Assembly (NCBI RefSeq): GCF_016907795.1
Contig: NZ_JAFBCR010000001.1
Location: forward strand, 1,488,001 to 1,552,000
Length of the DNA stretch: 64,000 nt
Direction: 5' to 3'
From: Kocuria palustris
GTDB lineage: Bacteria > Actinomycetota > Actinomycetes > Actinomycetales > Micrococcaceae
The translations under genes and the position numbers were made by a program. Shown here piece by piece: positions 34,522 to 42,110 of the stretch. The notes below the pieces were generated by a model. The model did not search any database. It was given only the letters and a program-made list of their open reading frames with translations, and was not told the DNA's origin. Within the stretch, counting starts at the first letter, position 1. Every line of letters begins with the position of its first letter.

Positions 34522-35687
34522 CGGCCGGCCTCCCGCTCGCGGCGCGCGTCCTCGATGGCCGCGAGCACGTCCTCGGGCCGCAGGACGCCGCGCACCCGTC
34601 CGTCGTCGTCCACCGCCACGGCCAGGCCCGACGGCGACGACAGCGCCGCGTCCAGCGCCGAGCGCAGCGGGGCGCCCCGGCGATGGAGGGAGCCGCCCAC
34701 GCGCTGCGCGTCGGAGCGGTCGGCGAGCGCCGGCTCGGACTCGCCGCCGCCCCACGGAGCGGTCCTGCCTGCGCCCGGAAGCGGGGCGAGCCAGCCGATG
34801 GGGCGGCCGTCGTCGTCGACCTCGAGCGTCCACTCCCCGGCCGCGGCGTGGCCGCCGAGCGTGGTCGTGCTGCCCTGCGGATCGCGGACCCGCACGCCGC
34901 TGAGCACGACGTCCGCCTGATCGAACTCGAGCGCCCGGAAGCCGCGGTCGCGGCCCACGAACTCGGCGACGAAGCCGTCGACCGGCGCCCGCAGGACCTG
35001 CTCGGGGGTGTCGTACTGCGCCAGGCGGCCGCCCTGGGCCATCACGGCCACGCGGTCGCCCAGCATGACCGCCTCGTCCATGTCGTGGGTGACGAACACG
35101 ATCGTCTTGTCGAGACGGTGCTTCAGCTCGATCACCTCGCGCTGCAGATCGGCGCGCACGAGCGGATCCACCGCGGAGAAGGGCTCGTCCATGAGCAGGA
35201 TCGGCGGGTCGGCGGCCAGTGCGCGGGCCACGCCCACGCGCTGCTGCTGTCCTCCCGACAGCTGCGAGGGATAGCGCGAGCCCAGCGCGGGATCCAGCCC
35301 GATGATCTGCATGAGCTCCTCGGCGCGCTTGCGCCCGGAGGCCCGCGAGCCGCCCTGCAGCCGAGGCACGGTCATGATGTTCTCGCTGACGGTGCGGTGC
35401 GGCATCAGGCCCGAGGCCTGCATGACATAGCCCATCGAGCGGCGCAGCCGGTGGGCGGGGACGGTGGAGACGTCGCGGCCGTCGACCTCCACGACCCCGG
35501 AGCTCGGCTCGACCATGCGGTTGATCATCCGCAGCGACGTGGTCTTGCCGCAGCCGGACGGGCCCACGAAGACCGTCAGGGAGCCGCGGGGGACCTCAAG
35601 ATCGAGGTCGTCCACCGCAGTGGTGCCGTCCGGGTAGGTCTTGCGCACACCGCGGAAGGCGATCGCGATCTCATCGCTTGCGTTCAC
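34518..35687 (-). CDS. osmoprotectant ABC transporter ATP-binding protein
   Basis: The 389-residue ATPase has Walker A GPSGCGKTT, Q-loop MPHRTVSEN, ABC signature LSGGQQQRVGVARAL, Walker B ILLMDEPFSAVDP and switch His in VTHDMDEAV, followed by a CBS-containing regulatory C-terminus (VRGVLRPEDVL near the end). CBS domains in OpuA-type ATPases sense ionic strength. The start is GTG at 35687 with AGGA upstream. It is the first gene of a four-gene operon; a TACAGT (35714-35719, minus strand) may be the -10. Confidence 0.95.
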   Translation of the reverse strand: MNASDEIAIAFRGVRKTYPDGTTAVDDLDLEVPRGSLTVFVGPSGCGKTTSLRMINRMVEPSSGVVEVDGRDVSTVPAHRLRRSMGYVMQASGLMPHRTVSENIMTVPRLQGGSRASGRKRAEELMQIIGLDPALGSRYPSQLSGGQQQRVGVARALAADPPILLMDEPFSAVDPLVRADLQREVIELKHRLDKTIVFVTHDMDEAVMLGDRVAVMAQGGRLAQYDTPEQVLRAPVDGFVAEFVGRDRGFRALEFDQADVVLSGVRVRDPQGSTTTLGGHAAAGEWTLEVDDDGRPIGWLAPLPGAGRTAPWGGGESEPALADRSDAQRVGGSLHRRGAPLRSALDAALSSPSGLAVAVDDDGRVRGVLRPEDVLAAIEDARREREAGR

Positions 35688-35815
35688 AGGAGGTCCTGAC
35701 GTCGGGGAGCTCCACTGTAAGCCAGTCCGGCCCGAGTTCCCTCAGCAAGCTGGCAGTTCATCGGATGTTCCGGGCGATGCCCTCGTGGCATCGGACGATT
35801 CGCGGCCGCGGCGCT

Positions 35816-35821
35816 TACCCT
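35816..35821 (+). promoter_or_regulatory. -10 box of a leaderless leader ORF
   Basis: TACCCT ends 6 nt before the ATG at 35828, the spacing repeated at many gene starts in this window. Confidence 0.5.
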
Positions 35822-35827
35822 GCTGGC

Positions 35828-35908
35828 ATGACCCGGACCCCCGCGCCCCCGCGCCCCCTGTGCCCCCTCGCGGCCGTCGCCGTCCTGCCGAGCCGAGGCG
35901 CGCGATGA
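35828..35908 (+). CDS. putative 26-residue leader peptide ahead of the DUF808 gene
   Basis: An ATG 6 nt after a TACCCT box opens a 26-codon frame, beginning MTRTPAPPRPLCPL and ending SRGAR. Its TGA (35906-35908) overlaps the ATG of the DUF808 gene (ATGA), so ribosomes finishing it could restart there. The peptide is Pro/Arg-rich, which could slow ribosomes. The overlap alone could arise by chance in GC-rich DNA; the leaderless box is the stronger argument. Expression is unproven. Confidence 0.4.
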   Translation: MTRTPAPPRPLCPLAAVAVLPSRGAR

Positions 35909-36858
35909 GCGGCGGTCTGATCGCGCTGCTGGACGACGTGGCGGCGATCGCCCGGGTGAGCGCGGCCTCCGTCGACGACATCGGCGCCGCCACCGGCCGC
36001 GCCTCGATCAAGGCCGCCGGTGTGGTGGTCGACGACACCGCCGTGACCCCCCAGTACGTCAAGGACGTGGAGGCCTCGCGCGAGCTGCCGATCATCTGGC
36101 GGATCACCAAGGGATCGCTGCGCAACAAGCTGCTGATCATCCTGCCGATCGCGCTGCTGCTGAGCCAGTTCGCGCCCTGGGCGCTCACGCCGATCCTCAT
36201 GCTGGGCGGGTCCTACCTGTGCTTCGAGGGCGCCGAGAAGATCTGGGGAGCGCTGTCCGGGCACTCCCACGAGGAGCCGGCCGTCGACCAGGACGCGGCC
36301 TCCGACGGCAAGTCCGCCGAGGACAAGATGGTCGCAGGCGCCGTGCGCACCGACCTGATCCTCTCGGCGGAGATCATGGTCATCTCCCTCAACGAGGTCG
36401 CCTCCGAGGGCTTCCTCTCCCGCCTGATCATCCTGGCGATCGTGGCCGTGGTCATCACGGGCGTGGTGTACGGGGTCGTGGCGCTGCTGATCCGCATGGA
36501 CGACGCCGGGCTCAAGCTCGCCTCCACCGGCTCCGGGGCGCTGCAGACGATCGGGCGCGGCATGGTCAAGGCCATGCCGAAGATCCTGCAGGTCATCTCG
36601 GTCGTCGGCACCGTCGCCATGCTCTGGGTGGGCGGGCACATCATCCTCGTGGGCCTGGACGAGTTCGGCTGGCACGCCCTCTACGGCTTCGTGCACCACA
36701 TGGGCGAAGCCGCCGCTCACGTCGTGCCCGTCCTCCAGGCCGCCGTGTCCTGGATCGTGAACACCTTCTTCTCGGCGGTGCTCGGACTGATCTGGGGCGC
36801 GATCATCGTGGTCGTCGTGACGCTGATCCAGAAGGCCCGCGGCAAGTCGGCCCACTGA
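35905..36858 (+). CDS. DUF808 (YedI-like) inner membrane protein
   Basis: The 317-residue protein is a confident DUF808 match: SGGLIALLDDVAAIARVSAASVDDIG at the start, then KAAGVVVDDTAVTPQYV and SLRNKLLIILPIALLLSQFAPWALTPILMLGGSYLCFEG. It has about six membrane helices. YedI of E. coli is also DUF808 and its role is unknown. GAGG lies a few nt upstream of the ATG at 35905, but initiation may also depend on the overlapping leader ORF. The gene is divergent from the opu operon. Confidence 0.93.
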   Translation: MSGGLIALLDDVAAIARVSAASVDDIGAATGRASIKAAGVVVDDTAVTPQYVKDVEASRELPIIWRITKGSLRNKLLIILPIALLLSQFAPWALTPILMLGGSYLCFEGAEKIWGALSGHSHEEPAVDQDAASDGKSAEDKMVAGAVRTDLILSAEIMVISLNEVASEGFLSRLIILAIVAVVITGVVYGVVALLIRMDDAGLKLASTGSGALQTIGRGMVKAMPKILQVISVVGTVAMLWVGGHIILVGLDEFGWHALYGFVHHMGEAAAHVVPVLQAAVSWIVNTFFSAVLGLIWGAIIVVVVTLIQKARGKSAH

Positions 36859-36960
36859 CGCCCGCTGCCGTCAGCCGTTTCCTCAACCCACCCGCATCGA
36901 GTGGCACCGCAGTGTGCTGTGCCCCGTTGAGTGGCCCCGCGGGCCCGACGACGCGACCGA

Positions 36961-38829
36961 TCACTCCTGGTCGGCGAACTGCGTCTCGTAGAGCTCGGCG
37001 TAGCGGCCTCCGGCGGCCAGCAGCTCGTCGTGGGGGCCCTGCTCGACCACGCGGCCGCCCTCGATCACCAGGATCCGGTCGGCGCGGCGGATGGTCGAGA
37101 GCCGGTGGGCGATCACCAGGGCGGTGCGCTCGGCCATGGCCTCGTCGAGCGCGGCCTGCACGAAGGCCTCGCTCGTGGAGTCGAGCGCGGAGGTGGCCTC
37201 GTCCAGGATCACCACGCGCGGGGAGGCCAGCAGCAGCCGCGCGATGGTCAGCCGCTGCCGCTCGCCGCCCGAGAGCCGGTAGCCGCGCTCCCCGATCATG
37301 GTGTCGAGCCCGTCGCCGAGCTCGCGCACCACATGGTCCATGCGCGCGCGGGACAGCGCGGACCACATCTGCTCGTCGTCGGCGTCGGACGCGGCCAGCG
37401 CGAGGTTCTGCCGGATGGTCTCGTGGAACAGGTGCCCGTCCTGCGTGACCATCCCGACGGCGCCCTGCAGATCCGTGAACGAGGTCTCGCGCACGTCCAC
37501 CCCGCCGATGCGCACGGCCCCTGAGGTGGCGTCGTAGAGGCGCGGGACCAGTGAGGCGATCGTGGACTTGCCGGCGCCGGAGGACCCCACGAGCGCCACG
37601 GTCTGACCGTGCTCCACCGTGAAGTCCACACCGTGCAGCACCTCCTCGCCCACCCGGGAGTCGAGGGCGGTGACGTCCTCGAGCGAGGCCAGCGAGGTCT
37701 GCTCGGCGGAGGGATAGGTGAAGCGCACCTGGTCGAACTCGACGGACACGGGACCGTCGGGGATCGCCCGGGGGTTCTCGGGCTCGCGGATCAGGGGCTC
37801 GAGGTCGAGGATCTCGAAGACCCGCTCGAAGCTCACCAGCGCGCTCATGATGTCCAGGCGGGCATTGGCGAGCATGGTCAGCGGGGTGTACAGCCTGGTC
37901 AGGAGCAGGGCGAGGGTGACCACCTGGCCGGCGTCGAGATTCCCGACGATCGCCTGCACGCCGCCCACGCCGTAGACCAGCGCGAGCGCCAGCGCCGAGA
38001 CCAGGGTCAGGGCGGTGAGGAACGTGGCCTGGAGCATGGCCACCCGCACCCCGATGGTGCGCACGCGACCTGCGCGGCGGGCGAACTCGTCGGATTCGGA
38101 CTGCGGCTTGCCGAACAGCTTGATGAGCGTGGCCCCGCCGGCGGAGAACCGCTCGGTCATCTGCGTGGACATCGAGGCGTTGTGCTGGGCCGCCTCGCGC
38201 TGCAGCCTGGCCAGCCGCCCGCCCATCAGCCGCGCGGGGATCAGGAAGATGGGCAGCAGCAGGACCGACAGGAGGGTGACCTGCCATGAGATCGAGACCA
38301 TCACCCCGACGGTGAGGATCAGCGAGACCAGGTTCGAGACCACCCCGGACAGCGTGTTGGAGAACGCGCGCTGGGCGCCCAGGACGTCGTTGTTCAGCCG
38401 CGAGATCAGCGCTCCCGTGCGGGTGCGGGTGAAGAAGGCGACCGGCAGGGTCTGCACGTGGTCGTAGACGGCGGTGCGCAGGTCGAGGATGAGCCCCTCC
38501 CCGATCGTCGCCGACAGCCAGCGGTTGAGTATGCCGAAACCGGCATCCAGCACGGCGATCAGCGCGATCAGCAGCGCCAGGCGCACGACGAGATCCACCG
38601 AGCCGCTGCCGGTGATCGCATTGACCACGCGGCCCGCGAGCACCGGGGTGATCACGCCGAGCACCGCCACGACCACCGACGTCAGCAGGAAGCCCAGCAG
38701 CATCCGGGAGTGCGGGCGGGCGAAGCGCACCACGCGGCCGACGGTCTCGCGGGAGATGCGCGATCCCTTGAGGCTCTCGCTCTGCGTAGCCGAGCGCATC
38801 AGGGCCCAGGGGGAGGCGTTCATGCTCAT
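36961..38829 (-). CDS. ABC exporter, fused permease and ATPase
   Basis: The 622-residue protein has an N-terminal six-helix exporter domain and a C-terminal nucleotide-binding domain: Walker A GSSGAGKST, signature LSGGERQRLTIARLLL, Walker B VVILDEATSALD and switch His in VIAHRLST. It is a half-size MsbA/LmrA-type transporter that should dimerise and export a lipid, peptide or drug; the substrate is unknown. TAGCGT (38837-38842, minus strand) ends 7 nt before the ATG at 38829, indicating a leaderless transcript. It is convergent with DUF808. Confidence 0.93.
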   Translation of the reverse strand: MSMNASPWALMRSATQSESLKGSRISRETVGRVVRFARPHSRMLLGFLLTSVVVAVLGVITPVLAGRVVNAITGSGSVDLVVRLALLIALIAVLDAGFGILNRWLSATIGEGLILDLRTAVYDHVQTLPVAFFTRTRTGALISRLNNDVLGAQRAFSNTLSGVVSNLVSLILTVGVMVSISWQVTLLSVLLLPIFLIPARLMGGRLARLQREAAQHNASMSTQMTERFSAGGATLIKLFGKPQSESDEFARRAGRVRTIGVRVAMLQATFLTALTLVSALALALVYGVGGVQAIVGNLDAGQVVTLALLLTRLYTPLTMLANARLDIMSALVSFERVFEILDLEPLIREPENPRAIPDGPVSVEFDQVRFTYPSAEQTSLASLEDVTALDSRVGEEVLHGVDFTVEHGQTVALVGSSGAGKSTIASLVPRLYDATSGAVRIGGVDVRETSFTDLQGAVGMVTQDGHLFHETIRQNLALAASDADDEQMWSALSRARMDHVVRELGDGLDTMIGERGYRLSGGERQRLTIARLLLASPRVVILDEATSALDSTSEAFVQAALDEAMAERTALVIAHRLSTIRRADRILVIEGGRVVEQGPHDELLAAGGRYAELYETQFADQE

Positions 38830-38912
38830 CCCGCCCACGCTAGACCCGCTCCGCTGCTCGCGGGCCGGATCAGAGCGAGGTCATCAGACAGCGAACAACC
38901 GGACCACGACGC

Positions 38913-39377
38913 TCAGACGCGCGGGGGCTCGACGCCGTCGGTGAGGTCGCGGGCAATCCGGGCGATCTGCTCGACCTGCTGGGCGCTGAGGCGATCGAAG
39001 ATCTCCTCGCGGACGTGGGCGACGTGCCCCGGCGCCGCGCTGCGGACCTTCTCGAAGCCGTCCTGAGTCAGCTGGGCGACGACCACTCGGCGGTCCTGGG
39101 CGTTGGCGCTGCGTCGGACGTAGTCATGGCGCTCCAGCCGCGCGACGATGCGCGAGAGCCGGGACTGCCCCGTGAAGGTGGCTGCGGCCAGATCCGACAT
39201 GCGATGGCTGCGATCCGGGGCCTCGGAGAGCATCGCCAGGACCAGGTACTCGGCGAGGCTGAGGTCCTCGTCGTCGACCAGCTGGCGCTCGATCGTGCCG
39301 GGCATCTTGAACATCAGCGCGACGAGGGCAAGCCATGCCTCCCGCTCGTCGTCGTTGAGCCATTGCGGTTCCACCAT
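38913..39377 (-). CDS. MarR-family transcriptional regulator
   Basis: The 154-residue protein has the MarR winged helix: SLAEYLVLAMLSEAPDRSHRMSDLAAATFTGQSRLSRIVARLER, then DRRVVVAQLTQDG (wing), with terminal dimerisation helices. It is divergent from a ring-cleaving dioxygenase gene, the layout seen for MhqR-type and other aromatic-responsive MarR regulators, which repress the neighbouring enzyme and their own gene until a quinone or phenol binds. The ATG at 39377 is the start of the MarR homology. Confidence 0.9.
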   Translation of the reverse strand: MVEPQWLNDDEREAWLALVALMFKMPGTIERQLVDDEDLSLAEYLVLAMLSEAPDRSHRMSDLAAATFTGQSRLSRIVARLERHDYVRRSANAQDRRVVVAQLTQDGFEKVRSAAPGHVAHVREEIFDRLSAQQVEQIARIARDLTDGVEPPRV

Positions 39378-39391
39378 GGTTGTCACCTTAC

Positions 39392-39436
39392 TGCCCATTC
39401 TGGGTACTTGACGCATCACGTAATGAGGCGTAGAAA
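39392..39436 (+). promoter_or_regulatory. dioxygenase promoter with operator candidates
   Basis: TTGACG (39408-39413) and TAGAAA (39431-39436) are 17 nt apart. A near-palindrome TGCCCA-TTC-TGGGTA lies at 39392-39406 and CATCACGTAATG is in the spacer (39414-39425); either may be the MarR operator. Confidence 0.6.
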
Positions 39437-39488
39437 TACTTTCCGACGCAACCGGCAGAAGGCTTGCCTCTTCGAACAGGAGCCCCCG

Positions 39489-40379
39489 ATGACCACCCAG
39501 CCCACCTCGGCAGGAACCGCACCCGGCATGACCGCCCTGGACCGCCACGACCTCACGGCCGTGCCGCGCAGCGCCATGCAGCCGCGCTGGCAGGACGGCG
39601 ACGCCCCGCTGCCGACCTTCTACATCGGCCATGGCTTCCCCGGACTGCTCGACGACGGCCTGTGGATGTCGGAGCTGTTCGAGTGGGCGGTCTCGCTGCC
39701 CAAGCCCAAGGGCATCGTGATCGTCTCCGCCCACTGGGAGCAGGCACCCACCATGATCACCGCCCCGGCGGCGGGGACCCCTCTGGTCTACGACTTCGGC
39801 GGCTTCGAGGAGCGCTTCTACCAGCTGCAGTACGCGACCCCGGATGCCACCGAGCTGGGCCGCCGGATCGCCGCGACCATGCCGGACGACGAGCCCCTCT
39901 ACCAGCACCGCATGCGCGGACTCGACCACGGCGCCTGGGTGCCGCTGCGCGCCATGTACCCGCTGGCCGACGTCCCCGCCCTGCAGGTCTCCATGCCCAC
40001 GCACGATCCCGAGCGACTGATGGACCTGGGACGGCGCCTGCGCGAGCTGCGCGCGGAGGGGTACCTGGTCGTCGGGTCGGGATTCATGACCCACGGGCGC
40101 CCCTCGGTCCAGCTGCTGCGCGCCGACGACGGCACCGCCGAGAACTGGTCCTCCGACTTCGACCTGTGGGCCGCCGAGATGCTCGACGCCGGCCGCGTGG
40201 ACGCCCTGGCCGACTTCCGCCGCCAGGCCCCGGGCATGCCGCACGCCCACCCCACCGTGGAGCACTTCACGCCGCTGTTCATCACCCTGGGGGCGGCCTC
40301 GTCCCCCGATGCCGAGGTCCGCACCAGGATCGAGGGGTTCAAGATCGGGCTGTCGAAGCGCTCGATCGAGATGAGCTGA
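39489..40379 (+). CDS. DODA/LigB-type class III ring-cleaving dioxygenase
   Basis: The 296-residue protein belongs to the DODA/LigB superfamily (class III extradiol dioxygenase). Metal-binding histidines are seen in FYIGHGFPGLLDDG, IVIVSAHWEQAPTMI and QHRMRGLDHGAWVPLRAMYP, in the family order. It should open an o-diphenol ring, acting on a catechol or quinol-type compound, consistent with a role in detoxifying aromatics under the divergent MarR regulator. AGGAG lies 6 nt before the ATG at 39489; a 17-nt-spaced promoter is upstream. Confidence 0.9.
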   Translation: MTTQPTSAGTAPGMTALDRHDLTAVPRSAMQPRWQDGDAPLPTFYIGHGFPGLLDDGLWMSELFEWAVSLPKPKGIVIVSAHWEQAPTMITAPAAGTPLVYDFGGFEERFYQLQYATPDATELGRRIAATMPDDEPLYQHRMRGLDHGAWVPLRAMYPLADVPALQVSMPTHDPERLMDLGRRLRELRAEGYLVVGSGFMTHGRPSVQLLRADDGTAENWSSDFDLWAAEMLDAGRVDALADFRRQAPGMPHAHPTVEHFTPLFITLGAASSPDAEVRTRIEGFKIGLSKRSIEMS

Positions 40380-40414
40380 CACCGGCCCCCCGCTGCTCTG
40401 CGAGGATGGTGGGC

Positions 40415-41206
40415 ATGGATGATCAGGGAACCTGGCCCGTGCCCCTGTCCGCTCAGGACGGCACCGACGCACGCGCCTTCGACCGCCAGATGATGGACGA
40501 GATCCGCTCCGACCCGCAGGCGCTGCAGGAGATCGGCGGCGTGAAGGGCAATGTGCTGATCGTCCTGGTGCCGCTGCTGGCTGCGATCGCCGCTGTGGTG
40601 CTGCTGCTGCAGTGGATGCGCGACGGCTCCTGGGTCTGGCCCGCGATCCTGGCGGTCGTGCTGATCGTGGCAGGCGTCGTGTGGATCGGGCGCCTGCGCG
40701 CGGTCATGGGCCAGGCCCGCCAGGTGCTGGGCCAGGCAGCCACCGGCTCGGTGGGCTACGGGATCGGCATCATCCGCGAGCTGCGCATCGGCGGGGACGC
40801 GGCCGGCGTCGACGACGACCCCGCGGACCACGCCGCTGAAGAGGCCCCGAACGCCGCCGGGGCCGACGAGACCTCCGACGGCCCCGCCGAGGATGGCTCC
40901 TCGACCACGGGCCCGATCCGCGATGCCGACCCGGCCGACGAGTCCGAGCTGTCGGAGGACGAGGACGACGACCTCTCCTCGGTCGAGGTCCAGCTGACCC
41001 TGTCCGTGACTCCGGGGCGGGGCAAGCCCTTCACGGCCCAGCTCTCCCAGCGCTACGCCACCGTCGATGCCCTGCGCCTGGAGCGCGGCCAGCACGGTCC
41101 GGTGCGCTACCTGCTGCGCTCCCCCGAGACCACGGCGGCCGTCGACGCCAGCCTCAGCCCCGACGCCGTCCAGCGCCTCTACCGCGCCGCCGCCCTGAAC
41201 GGCTGA
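40415..41206 (+). CDS. two-helix membrane protein with acidic linker
   Basis: The 263-residue protein is not recognised. Two adjacent helices occur at about 48-67 and 72-95, an acidic linker (about 125-185, rich in D, E, A, S) follows, and the C-terminal part looks folded (SVEVQLTLSVTPGRGKPFTAQL, then VRYLLRSPETTAAV). The last part resembles a small beta domain, with no assigned family. ATG 40415 is preferred to ATG 40406 (MVGMDDQ) because GGATGGTGGGC precedes it. It follows the dioxygenase gene after 35 nt and could be cotranscribed. Convergent with the MOSC gene. Confidence 0.7.
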   Translation: MDDQGTWPVPLSAQDGTDARAFDRQMMDEIRSDPQALQEIGGVKGNVLIVLVPLLAAIAAVVLLLQWMRDGSWVWPAILAVVLIVAGVVWIGRLRAVMGQARQVLGQAATGSVGYGIGIIRELRIGGDAAGVDDDPADHAAEEAPNAAGADETSDGPAEDGSSTTGPIRDADPADESELSEDEDDDLSSVEVQLTLSVTPGRGKPFTAQLSQRYATVDALRLERGQHGPVRYLLRSPETTAAVDASLSPDAVQRLYRAAALNG

Positions 41207-41232
41207 TCCGCAGGCCCGGGCGGGCGGATCAG
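41203..41232. terminator. hairpin formed by two convergent stop codons
   Basis: A perfect 9-bp stem (41203-41211 with 41224-41232) has a 12-nt loop. Each arm contains the TGA of one of the two convergent genes. Confidence 0.6.
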
Positions 41233-41942
41233 CTGGGCAGGTTCGGGTCGGCGCCGCCGATGAGCGCCTGCAGCCGATCCAACAGCTTGGGGCTCAGGTC
41301 CTCGCCCGCCTGGAGCACTCGGGGCGCCAGGTCGCGCTCCAGGGTCCGCGCCCGGAAGGCCTCGGCCACCGTGATCCCGTGCTCGGGACGGGAGATCACC
41401 CGGACCTCGTCGCCGCGCCGGACCTCCCCGGGGGCGTCGACGGCCAGGTAAGCCCCGGAGCGCGCTCGCTGCGTGAAGCGCTTGATCCAGCCCTGCTCCT
41501 CCATCACGCCGGCGAACGTGCCGCACGGGATGCGGGGCTCGGTGACGCGCAGCCGCGCGGTCCCGATCTGCCAGAGCTCGCCGATCACGGCGTCGTCCAC
41601 CGCCACGGACTCGAGCGTGAGGTTCTCGCCGAACATGCCGTCGTGCAGCGGACGGCCCAGCTGCTCCTCCCACCAGTCCAGCTCGGCGCGGTCGAACGCG
41701 TAGACGGCCTGGAACCTGCCGCCGTGGTGGGCCCGATCGCCCACGAAGTCGCCTGAGACCCCCGAGGCGACCGGGGCGTCGGGGTCCCTGGGGCCGGGGT
41801 CGGCGATCGCCACGGGTCCGTCGATGGGCTGCTTGAAGATGCCGGTCGAGACCCGACGGGGCGCCGGATTCTCCCGCTCGGTGCCCACGTTGAGGCTGCG
41901 GACCCTGCCCGTCGCGTTCCCTCTGTGCTCGTGCGCGCTCAT
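41229..41942 (-). CDS. MOSC-domain protein, YiiM-like
   Basis: The 237-residue protein is a YiiM-type MOSC domain protein: GIFKQPIDGPVAI, GVSGDFVGDRAHHGGRFQAVYAF and the conserved Cys in TEPRIPCGTFAG. MOSC domains bind molybdenum cofactor or sulfur carriers; YiiM protects against toxic base analogues through Moco-dependent reactions. TAGGAT (41949-41954, minus strand) ends 6 nt before the ATG at 41942, a leaderless arrangement. It is convergent with the preceding gene. Confidence 0.9.
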   Translation of the reverse strand: MSAHEHRGNATGRVRSLNVGTERENPAPRRVSTGIFKQPIDGPVAIADPGPRDPDAPVASGVSGDFVGDRAHHGGRFQAVYAFDRAELDWWEEQLGRPLHDGMFGENLTLESVAVDDAVIGELWQIGTARLRVTEPRIPCGTFAGVMEEQGWIKRFTQRARSGAYLAVDAPGEVRRGDEVRVISRPEHGITVAEAFRARTLERDLAPRVLQAGEDLSPKLLDRLQALIGGADPNLPS

Positions 41943-42023
41943 GCCGGAATCCTAGATCCGCACCCTGTGCCGCACAGACCGAGCGCTGGGGCCAGGCGCA
42001 TCGCTTTGCTAACGTGGCAAGCG

Positions 42024-42110
42024 GTGAGCCGGGAAGTCTGGTCGGCCCGCGAGAGCGGAATGCGCATGTACCTGCCCTCATGCAGGCCGAATCCCACAGG
42101 AGACCGATGA
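42024..42110 (+). CDS. putative 28-residue leader peptide ahead of nhaA
   Basis: GTG at 42024 follows TAACGT (42010-42015) by 8 nt and opens a 28-codon frame that ends with TGA at 42108-42110, overlapping the nhaA ATG (ATGA). The nhaA ribosome site AGGAG lies inside this frame, so translation of the leader would uncover or block it. The peptide is basic and ends in PNPTGDR. It is a candidate regulatory leader, not proven. Confidence 0.38.
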   Translation: MSREVWSARESGMRMYLPSCRPNPTGDR

